From an uncultured Bacteroidia bacterium (GTDB taxonomy: Bacteria > Bacteroidota > Bacteroidia > Bacteroidales > UBA932), in assembly GCA_902792815.1 (NCBI GenBank), contig CADBAY010000013.1, positions 1-64,000 on the forward strand: DNA of 64,000 nt, read 5' to 3'. A program made the translations under genes and the position numbers. The notes beneath the pieces were generated by a model. That model was not told the DNA's origin and searched no databases. It worked only from the letters and a program-made list of their open reading frames with translations. This document shows positions 57,815 to 64,000 of this stretch, piece by piece (position 1 is the first letter of the stretch; the number at the start of each line of letters is the position of its first letter).

Positions 57815-58741
57815 ATGTTTAGACAGGCTGAACTGAATATTCCGATAGAGCGTGTGGCCGAAGCCCTGGGTCTCAGGCCCGGGTTGGTGAAGGACATGTT
57901 CTACTCGCCGGAAAGGGATGAGTCCGAAGCATCCCTCCATATTGACCGTTCGAAGAATGTCTGGTACGACCACGGCTCGGGGAAGGGAGGAACGAATGCC
58001 GACCTTGTAATGCTCGTGAAACATTGCTCCAGACATGAGGCATATGAATTCCTCCGCTCACTGGAGCCTGCCATTACCCGGGACCATGGAGTGAACCATG
58101 TCACGACTCCCGGACTGATAAAGACACCGGAGCCAGACAAATCGATTGAGATCAGGAAAGTCAGACCCATACAGTGCTACTACCTGACCAAATACATCGC
58201 CAGCAGAAAGATTCCTTTGGATTTAGCCAAGGCGTACTGCAAGGAGGTTATCACTCATTCCACGACAAAAGGGATGAACTTCACGCACATCGGATTCCCC
58301 AATAATTCTGGTGGATACTCGCTGTCAACACCTACGGGATTCAAGGCAACGACCAAAGCTGACATCAGTACCTTCAACACGGAAGGCAAACTCTCAAAAG
58401 AACCAAGTTCAAAGAACGTCGCCGTTTTCGAAGGATTCTTTGACTTCCTGTCCTGGCAAGTGATGCAAGGCAGCAAGATACCCACTTGCGACATCGTTGT
58501 CCTTAATTCCGTGAATAATCTACACAGAGCCCTTAATTATATACGCGCGCATGAGAAAGCCACTTGCTTTCTGGACAATGATGCCGCCGGAGAGAAGTGT
58601 TATCAAGGTGTCCGGGATATGATGAAGGGGAAAGAGACTGTTGATATGTCCGACCTGTATGGGGAGCATAAGGATTTAAATGAGTTCCTGCAGGCCTCTC
58701 CGGGATATACACCTGATATGAAACTAACACCGCACCTATAA
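57815..58741 (+). CDS. TOPRIM-type DNA primase of mobile element
   Basis: A 308-residue primase. The N-terminal region is a degenerate zinc-binding domain (DMFYSPERDESEASLHIDRS, then WYDHGSGKGGTNADLVML). The TOPRIM core is present: VAVFEGFFDFLSWQVM (Glu) and ATCFLDNDAAGEKCYQGV (DxD). It would prime the complementary strand after transfer or in plasmid-like replication. Its TAA overlaps the excisionase ATG. Confidence 0.82.
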   Translation: MFRQAELNIPIERVAEALGLRPGLVKDMFYSPERDESEASLHIDRSKNVWYDHGSGKGGTNADLVMLVKHCSRHEAYEFLRSLEPAITRDHGVNHVTTPGLIKTPEPDKSIEIRKVRPIQCYYLTKYIASRKIPLDLAKAYCKEVITHSTTKGMNFTHIGFPNNSGGYSLSTPTGFKATTKADISTFNTEGKLSKEPSSKNVAVFEGFFDFLSWQVMQGSKIPTCDIVVLNSVNNLHRALNYIRAHEKATCFLDNDAAGEKCYQGVRDMMKGKETVDMSDLYGEHKDLNEFLQASPGYTPDMKLTPHL

Positions 58742-59013
58742 TGAAAGAAGAATTGCTGATCTCTTTGCTCCAGCGCCTGAATAATGAGATTTCAGATTTG
58801 AAGCAGGCCCTGGCCGCATCTAAGCCGGTTTATACCAACGAAGAGCTTCGCGCCCTGCTCGGTGTTTCCGACAAAACCGTCAAGAAATGGAGGAATAGCG
58901 GGATGCTGGGCTATTCCCTGATTGGAGACATCTACCTGTATAGCAAAGAGGATGTCGAGAGATTCCTCAACGACATCCACCATAGCCCACAGGTATTCAC
59001 TATCAGACGCTAA
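58741..59013 (+). CDS. xis: Excisionase-like MerR-type HTH protein
   Basis: A 90-residue protein. An N-terminal coiled coil (LLQRLNNEISDLKQALAAS) precedes a MerR-like wing-HTH (YTNEELRALLGVSDKTVKKW, then GDIYLYSKEDVERFL). Such small proteins next to integrase genes usually serve as directionality factors. It is coupled to the primase (TAATG) and converges with the integrase with 4 bases overlap. Confidence 0.75.
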   Translation: MKEELLISLLQRLNNEISDLKQALAASKPVYTNEELRALLGVSDKTVKKWRNSGMLGYSLIGDIYLYSKEDVERFLNDIHHSPQVFTIRR

Positions 59014-60353
59014 AGGTCCCGGATGAATCTGGTTTCCGACTCAACAGTCTCTTTCAAGAATTCGGCGTAGGTTCTCTGCGTCGATGCGATAGTCGCATGC
59101 CCCAGGATCTTCGACAGAAGAAAGAGCGACATTCCCTTGTTAATGGCCATCACCGCAAAACTGTGTCGTGCCACGTGCATCGTCAGGGGGAATTCAAAGC
59201 GCAGCGTCATCCTGGCCACATTCAGGGAGGTGTTAAAGGTCTTATCCTTGGAATTCCTGTCCATGAAAAGGCGTTTCTGATCTGTCAAGTCATAATCTTC
59301 CGGCAGCAGGTCAAAGACAAACTTCTCATTACGCCCATATCCTTTCCACCTTTCCAGAATCTCCATTGCTGAGTTGCCCAGAACTGGCAACACATCTGGG
59401 AGACGCTTGGTCTTGAACTGAACCTTTTTGATGACCTTGGCTTCCCAGTCAATATGTTTCCATTCGAGCGTCATGATGTCTGAAAGCCGCAGCCCACAGG
59501 CGTAGAAAGCAAAGAACCACATATCCAGAATCTCTTTCGAACGAGGATTCTTACATTTGGACTGGTAGTCTTTCAGCTGCTCAATCTGTTCCGGCTTCAG
59601 ATACCGGACATGCTCCACTACTTCCTCTTCCATATCCGGTTTATACTCCGTTTCGTGTGTTTCCAGATAATTATCTACGATGGGGGCCGCCAGTTTGGTA
59701 TCGATAATGCCATAAAGAACAGCCTGCTTGATGGCGACGTAAAGGGGCACAAGCGTCTTGTTGACGGCCTCCTTGCTCGTATTTTTCAGCACGGTGAACC
59801 GGTATTGGACATACTCATCAAAGACATCTGCCCTTAAATCCTTCAAGGCAAACTTGGGAGTCTTCCTCCAGTGGATTAGGAAGGTCTCGAACTGCTCGAT
59901 AATCTTCTGCTTGTTGTACCACATGGAGTAGCCGTACTCCTTTTTCCCGTATTTTAGGTCATTGACCTTCTTGCAATAGTCCACAAAGCTGGTGTTCTTA
60001 TTCACCACCTGTGTTGGAGACTCGTCCGGCAGGTCCCCTTTATGCGTAGGGTCGCCACCGTTCAGGATGAAATTGAGAACAGTGAGATTCAGCTCACCTT
60101 CATAATCCATCAGACGGTTGTCGATGTCGCACTTGAAGTTCTGGAGAGCAAGATTGATTCTTGACGCATTGGGATGTGAAGCTTTCACACAGTTGTTCTC
60201 CTCATCCCAGGCAGTCGGAGGGATGTTGATCCCGGTAGAGCGCTTAGCGTAGCGCTGCAGGAAGTAGCGAATGTAAATGGTCGCCTCTCCTTTGGCGTTG
60301 GTTCTGTCCTCGATAAAGAATTTGCCGCGAGGAATCTTAGTTTGTGCTGGCAT
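59010..60353 (-). CDS. int: Integrase, tyrosine recombinase
   Basis: A 447-residue site-specific recombinase with an arm-binding N-terminus, SAM-like domain (about 110-210) and catalytic part: Arg in ACGLRLSDIMTLEW (about 287), HxxR in HVARHSFAV (about 395), His in LGHATIAS (about 418) and Tyr in QRTYAEF (about 427). It is of the type that opens Bacteroidales mobilisable elements. As the last element gene before chromosomal genes it marks the element end; its upstream region carries two sets of 12-base repeats. Confidence 0.92.
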   Translation of the reverse strand: MPAQTKIPRGKFFIEDRTNAKGEATIYIRYFLQRYAKRSTGINIPPTAWDEENNCVKASHPNASRINLALQNFKCDIDNRLMDYEGELNLTVLNFILNGGDPTHKGDLPDESPTQVVNKNTSFVDYCKKVNDLKYGKKEYGYSMWYNKQKIIEQFETFLIHWRKTPKFALKDLRADVFDEYVQYRFTVLKNTSKEAVNKTLVPLYVAIKQAVLYGIIDTKLAAPIVDNYLETHETEYKPDMEEEVVEHVRYLKPEQIEQLKDYQSKCKNPRSKEILDMWFFAFYACGLRLSDIMTLEWKHIDWEAKVIKKVQFKTKRLPDVLPVLGNSAMEILERWKGYGRNEKFVFDLLPEDYDLTDQKRLFMDRNSKDKTFNTSLNVARMTLRFEFPLTMHVARHSFAVMAINKGMSLFLLSKILGHATIASTQRTYAEFLKETVESETRFIRDL

Positions 60354-60390
60354 AATGTCTACAGTTTACGTTATACATAGGTTACCAAAA

Positions 60391-60557
60391 TTTTGCCCTC
60401 TTTTTTGCCCTCTTTTTACCCTCTTTTCTGAGGTTGGGGAGCAAGGTTTCAAGCGTCTGCTTCCACATGGCGAAATCGCCACTGCAGTGCGCTGGGAGCA
60501 ACTATTACCGTTACAAAAATGCGGTAACTTTTGCGGTAAGTTTTGCGGTAACTTTTG
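60391..60557. repeat. Two triplets of 12-bp repeats near element end
   Basis: TTTTGCCCTCTT-like units occur at 60391, 60403 and 60413 (the third has TTTTACCCTC). GCGGTAACTTTT, GCGGTAAGTTTT and GCGGTAACTTTT start at 60521, 60533 and 60545, exactly 12 bases apart. They lie between int and the first chromosomal gene and may be arm-type integrase sites; the element junction is probably at or just beyond 60560. The core att site cannot be named without the other end. Confidence 0.5.
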
Positions 60558-60591
60558 ATTCCGTAAATGGCCGTAGAATGCCTTAAAAGGA

Positions 60592-60624
60592 CATCGGGCA
60601 CGGTCGTAAAAACCGTACCCGATG
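60592..60624 (-). terminator. Terminator behind DUF2795 gene
   Basis: CATCGGGCACGGT and ACCGTACCCGATG pair with one mismatch around a 7-base loop. On the minus strand the sequence continues TCCTTTTAA. It lies 35 bases after the stop of the DUF2795 gene. Confidence 0.65.
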
Positions 60625-60658
60625 CACTTAATTTGCTTATTATCAGGTAGTTAAGCCC

Positions 60659-60892
60659 CTAATACTCTTCCTCGTTAAAAAAGAAGTCTTCTTTGGTAGG
60701 ATAATCGGGCCAGATGTCCTCGATGGTCTCGTATATTTCACCTTCCTCCTCGAGTTCCTGGAGGTTCTCGATGACCTCTTCAGGAGCGCCGGAACGGTTG
60801 GCGTAGTCGATAAGTTCGTCTTTTGTTGCCGGCCATGGAGCATCGTCCAGGCTGCTGGCTAATTCAAGTGTCCAATACATAGTGTCAAACAA
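60659..60892 (-). CDS. DUF2795-like small acidic protein
   Basis: A 77-residue acidic protein: WTLELASSLDDAPWPATKDE, ELIDYANRSGAPEEVIENLQ and IEDIWPDYPTKEDFFFNEEE. This is the pattern of DUF2795, found widely in Bacteroidales chromosomes; its function is unknown. It is divergent from folE and is the first gene judged chromosomal. Confidence 0.82.
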   Translation of the reverse strand: MFDTMYWTLELASSLDDAPWPATKDELIDYANRSGAPEEVIENLQELEEEGEIYETIEDIWPDYPTKEDFFFNEEEY

Positions 60893-60959
60893 TTAGCAAT
60901 TAGGCCGCAAAGATATAAAATAATTCTTAAGTGCAAATATTTTTGAGTATTTTTGCAGT

Positions 60960-61547
60960 ATGAGTTATACGAAAGAAGAGATTTATTCTCCGCAGACCAC
61001 CGAACAGATTGCCGCCCACGTCAAGGAAATACTTCGTCTTTTGGGCGAAGACACCTCCAGGGAGGGCCTGCTCAAAACCCCCGAGAGAGTTGCTAAAGCA
61101 TTGCAGTTCACCACCAAAGGATATAGCGAGGACGGTATAGAGATCATTCGCCAGGCCATCTTTGACGAGAAGTATCAACAGATGGTACTTGTCCGCGACA
61201 TCGAACTCTACAGTACCTGCGAGCACCATATGATGCCGTTCATCGGCAAATGCCACGTGGCCTACATTCCCAACGGCAAGATTACCGGACTGAGCAAAAT
61301 CGCCCGCGTAGTGGAAACTTTTGCCCGCCGTCTGCAGGTTCAGGAAAGACTCACCGTCCAGATCAGAGATTGCATACAGGAAGCCCTGCATCCGCTGGGC
61401 GTAGCCGTAGTAATAGAAGCTAACCACACCTGCATGCAGGTGCGTGGCGTGCAGAAATCCAACGCCATCACCACCACTTCGGCCTTCAGCGGCATCTTTT
61501 TGAGCTCGTCCCGTACCAGGAACGAATTCCTCAACTTAATCAGATAG
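60960..61547 (+). CDS. folE: GTP cyclohydrolase I
   Basis: A 195-residue enzyme that makes dihydroneopterin triphosphate from GTP in folate synthesis. Motifs include [20 protein letters not shown], the zinc and active-site segment [20 protein letters not shown], and [20 protein letters not shown]. Complete length. The -7 box TATTTTTG at 60948-60955 lies just before the ATG, so the message is nearly leaderless. Ends overlapping the convergent HAD gene by 12 bases. Confidence 0.97.
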   Translation: MSYTKEEIYSPQTTEQIAAHVKEILRLLGEDTSREGLLKTPERVAKALQFTTKGYSEDGIEIIRQAIFDEKYQQMVLVRDIELYSTCEHHMMPFIGKCHVAYIPNGKITGLSKIARVVETFARRLQVQERLTVQIRDCIQEALHPLGVAVVIEANHTCMQVRGVQKSNAITTTSAFSGIFLSSSRTRNEFLNLIR

Positions 61548-62378
61548 GCGCGAGAGGCGGACAAGCTCGCAGTCGGCCTTGATCTTGTCGATTATGGCGC
61601 ACACTACTTTATATGTGCGCGAAGAAGGAGTATAGACTGCCGGCGTAGCGAACGCCACTCTCCCCTGCCGCTTGAGTTTGAGAGCCGATGCTCTCTTCTT
61701 TTCGGAGGAGGGGTTGTACACGGCGATCGAATTGCCCCCGAACATGCCTACTATTTTCATACAAGGCACGTCCGTTTCGCCGTCGCCGAAATAAATCATA
61801 TGCGAGAACGGGATGCGCTTCTTGTCGTCGGCTATGGAAGCGTTGACCCTTTTATTATCCCTGGAGCTGAAGATACCCTTGGAGATTTTGAAGAGGAACT
61901 GGGTCTTGGCGGTATAGTCAACCGCTATGCCGGGCCACTCGGCCTCGCCGTTGGCATCGTAAATAAACGATCCGGCAAAGATGTGCTTGAATTCCGATGC
62001 GATAGGGCTGCCCTCGATAATCTCCTTGAGCCCGCTGGAGTTGATGTAGTGTTCTACCTTCACTCCATGCTCGCGGCCGTACTTGTTGACCAGCTCAAAC
62101 CAGCCCCTCACACCCTCAAAAAGCTCGATTCCGGCTCCGAAGCGGCGCAGGTCGTCACGTTTGAGGGAGATGCCCTTGCTGTGAGCCTCGTCAAACATCA
62201 ACTTCATGTATGACAGCACGTTAGAAGCATCCTGACCGATGGCGATATTGTCACTCATCTTCCAAAATTCTTCCGGCGTGGACCCCACGGCCTGAATAAA
62301 CCCGAATTCCTGCATATTGCCCGGCGAGAGGGTGCCGTCGAAGTCGTAGATAAGTGCAACTATTGGTTTTTTCTTCAT
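61536..62378 (-). CDS. HAD-superfamily hydrolase
   Basis: A 280-residue phosphatase-like protein. Motif I is [10 protein letters not shown] at about 10-19; motif II may be HYINSSG (about 115-121); motif III/IV is [17 protein letters not shown] with the metal-binding DGxxD near 215. The substrate is unknown. The ATG at 62378 is preferred because the HAD core begins right after it; an upstream in-frame ATG at 62432 would add an atypical extension. Confidence 0.82.
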   Translation of the reverse strand: MKKKPIVALIYDFDGTLSPGNMQEFGFIQAVGSTPEEFWKMSDNIAIGQDASNVLSYMKLMFDEAHSKGISLKRDDLRRFGAGIELFEGVRGWFELVNKYGREHGVKVEHYINSSGLKEIIEGSPIASEFKHIFAGSFIYDANGEAEWPGIAVDYTAKTQFLFKISKGIFSSRDNKRVNASIADDKKRIPFSHMIYFGDGETDVPCMKIVGMFGGNSIAVYNPSSEKKRASALKLKRQGRVAFATPAVYTPSSRTYKVVCAIIDKIKADCELVRLSRLSD

Positions 62379-62447
62379 AATATTCGCCCCATATATTAGT
62401 ATTTCGCCACAAATATCGTAATTATTCGCCACATACGCGCAAAGTGG

Positions 62448-62479
62448 TTTGTAAAAAACTCTCGCACTCCTTACTTTTG
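62448..62479 (+). promoter_or_regulatory. Promoter of acyl-CoA ligase gene
   Basis: TTTG at 62448-62451 and TACTTTTG at 62472-62479, 20 bases apart, give an excellent match to the Bacteroidetes promoter (TTTG, 19-21 bases, TAnnTTTG). The ATG follows 26 bases later. Confidence 0.75.
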
Positions 62480-62504
62480 GAAGCTAAACCAAAATCAACG
62501 AAGA

Positions 62505-64000
62505 ATGGCAAATTATCCTCATTATTTGGAGCGTCTCCAGAACGCCACCCGCAAGTACTGGGACAAAGCTGCACTTAACAGCATAGGCGGAGACTCCTTC
62601 ACTTATGGCCAGATGGCCACCCAAATCGAAAAGTTCCACCTCGTATTTGACAAGCTCGGCTTCAAGAAAGGCGACAAGATCGCTCTCTACGCCCGCAACG
62701 GCGCACGCTGGGGTATGTCGTACATGGCAGTCAATACCTACGAAACCGTCATAGTCCCCCTTCTGGCCGACTTCACCCCCGACAATGCTTCTTTCCTTGT
62801 CAACCACTCCGAGAGCATAGCATTGTTCACCAATGCCGACAAGTGGGTTAAGATGGATCTGGCCAAGATGCCTAACCTCCAGATTGCAATCGATATTGAC
62901 AACTGGAGCTGCCTGTGGGCTAAAGACGAGCAGACCAAAGCCACATACGAGACCATGGACGAGATCTTCGACGAGAAGTGGCAGGACGGCTACGGCCCCG
63001 ACAACGTGGTGTTCCCCACCGACAACTGGGAAGACCTGTCGACCATTAGCTACACTTCCGGATCGACCGGCGACCCCAAGGGTGTAATGCTCACCTACCG
63101 CAACTTCAGCGCAAATGTCGACTACAGCCAGCGCAATGTTCCTGCAGGCGACAGGATGGTATCGATGCTTCCTATGGCCCATATGTACGGCCTGGTGATT
63201 GAATTCATCTACCCTCTCTGCAACGGTACCGCAATCTACTGGCTTGGAAAAGCTCCCACCCCGGCAACCCTGCTGAAAGCCTTTGCCGACGTGAAGCCTT
63301 ACCTGCTCATCACCGTTCCTCTGGTGATGGAGAAGATTTATAAATCAAAGGTCAAGCCCACACTCGACAAGCCCCTTGTGAAGGTGCTTCTCAAGATTCC
63401 CGGAATCAACAACATCATCTACAAGAAAGTCAAGGACGGTCTCGTACAGGCATTCGGCGGCGAGGTGCAGGAGTTCATCATGGGCGGCGCCGCTCTCAAT
63501 CCCGAGGTGGAGAAACTCTTCAAGCGCATCAAGTTCCCTTATCTGGTAGGTTACGGCATGACCGAAGCTTGCCCGCTGCTGGCTTATGAGCATTGGACCA
63601 AATATGTGGCCGGTTCCTGCGGCAAGGCAGTTGACGTGGCTACAGTACGTATAGATTCCGACGATCCCGAGCATATCGCCGGTGAGATCCAGGCCAAAGG
63701 TGAGAATATCACCATCGGTTACTTCAAGAATCCCGAGGCATCGGCCAACGCATTCACCGAAGACGGTTACCTGCGCACCGGAGACCTCGGAATCATGGAC
63801 AAAGAGGGCAATATCTTCATCAAGGGCCGCTCCAAGAGCATGATTCTTTCCGCCAACGGACAGAACATATATCCCGAGGAGCTCGAAGCAATCATCAACA
63901 ACCAGCCTTACGTGGCCGAGTCGGTGGTGGTTGACAGGGCCGGCAAGATCGTTGCCCTCGTGTATCTCGACAACGACGCCATCAAGCGCGACAACCTCGA
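62505..64000 (+). CDS. Long-chain fatty-acid-CoA ligase-like protein (3' end outside)
   Basis: The first 498 residues of an AMP-forming ligase. The ATP-binding P-loop ISYTSGSTGDPKGVML lies at about 184-199; GYGMTEACPLL (about 349-359) and GYLRTGDLGIMDKEGNIFIK are the adenylate motifs. It activates fatty acids to acyl-CoA through acyl-AMP. The right window edge cuts off the last part of the C-terminal domain. It is chromosomal. Confidence 0.9.
   Translation, partial: MANYPHYLERLQNATRKYWDKAALNSIGGDSFTYGQMATQIEKFHLVFDKLGFKKGDKIALYARNGARWGMSYMAVNTYETVIVPLLADFTPDNASFLVNHSESIALFTNADKWVKMDLAKMPNLQIAIDIDNWSCLWAKDEQTKATYETMDEIFDEKWQDGYGPDNVVFPTDNWEDLSTISYTSGSTGDPKGVMLTYRNFSANVDYSQRNVPAGDRMVSMLPMAHMYGLVIEFIYPLCNGTAIYWLGKAPTPATLLKAFADVKPYLLITVPLVMEKIYKSKVKPTLDKPLVKVLLKIPGINNIIYKKVKDGLVQAFGGEVQEFIMGGAALNPEVEKLFKRIKFPYLVGYGMTEACPLLAYEHWTKYVAGSCGKAVDVATVRIDSDDPEHIAGEIQAKGENITIGYFKNPEASANAFTEDGYLRTGDLGIMDKEGNIFIKGRSKSMILSANGQNIYPEELEAIINNQPYVAESVVVDRAGKIVALVYLDNDAIKRDNL

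Noticed and set aside
1-64000. CRISPR array, retron or diversity-generating retroelement
   Set aside because: I saw no regular repeat-spacer array and no reverse transcriptase motif (YxDD) in any large ORF. The repeats present are iterons, operators and folded elements.
1-64000. Insertion sequences and tRNA or rRNA genes
   Set aside because: No DDE, HUH or IS110-type transposase and no convincing cloverleaf or rRNA segment was recognised by eye; a tRNAscan or Infernal run would be needed to exclude a missed tRNA.

Overview
The window is Bacteroidales DNA. Promoters repeatedly show the Bacteroidetes -7 box TAnnTTTG, and the conjugation genes (DUF4133, DUF4134, VirB4-like TraG, TraO), the FimA/Mfa-type fimbrial genes and the mobilisation genes are of Bacteroidales types. 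I cannot name the genus from the sequence. Almost the whole window (1 to about 60.6 kb) is one large integrative and conjugative element; its left end lies outside the window. Ordinary chromosome begins at about 60.6 kb with a DUF2795 gene, folE, a HAD hydrolase and an acyl-CoA ligase cut by the right edge.

Layout: (1) 1-3.8 kb: a leftward conjugation operon, traA (ParA-like), a small gene, traE, traF and traG. (2) 3.7-5.3 kb: a WYL-domain regulator flanked by copies of a strict operator, RTGTCA-N5-TGTCAY, and by tiny ORFs of 31, 22, 18 and 68 codons. (3) 5.3-27 kb: a rightward, tightly packed defence island. It holds type I restriction-modification genes with a tyrosine recombinase and a split hsdS, a DUF262/DUF1524 nuclease, hsdR, a SNF2 helicase with an Hsp70/actin-fold partner, a GIY-YIG protein, small membrane proteins, a Y-family polymerase and two adjacent DUF262 proteins. 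(4) 27-28 kb: a structured leftward RNA whose hairpin loop is antisense to the start of a 94-aa gene; that gene's promoter carries a fourth WYL operator. (5) 28-40 kb: a leftward fimbrial operon preceded by a Dam-like methylase and TraO. (6) 40-42.8 kb: a Rep initiator with five iterons, then a HEPN protein between two tiny hydrophobic peptide genes. (7) 42.8-52.4 kb: mostly leftward accessory genes; three of the gene groups are each followed by a copy of a GC-rich, highly folded repeat. (8) 52.5-60.4 kb: a mobilisation and integration module with a putative oriT, MobB/MobC-like protein, SSB, relaxase, coupling protein, HTH regulator, primase, excisionase and integrase.

How the parts may work together: integrase and excisionase would move the element in and out of the chromosome; relaxase, accessory protein and coupling protein process and deliver the DNA; the Tra proteins form the channel; and Rep with its iterons would let the excised circle replicate. 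The WYL regulator lies between the transfer operon and the defence island, with operators on both sides, so it may coordinate neighbouring small genes with defence. The most unusual signals are the WYL operator set with microprotein genes, the antisense-loop RNA at 27.0-27.3 kb, the circularly permuted hsdS, the HEPN/micropeptide locus and the covarying repeat at 46.7, 48.0 and 49.8 kb. All functions come from reading motifs by eye; no database search was run.
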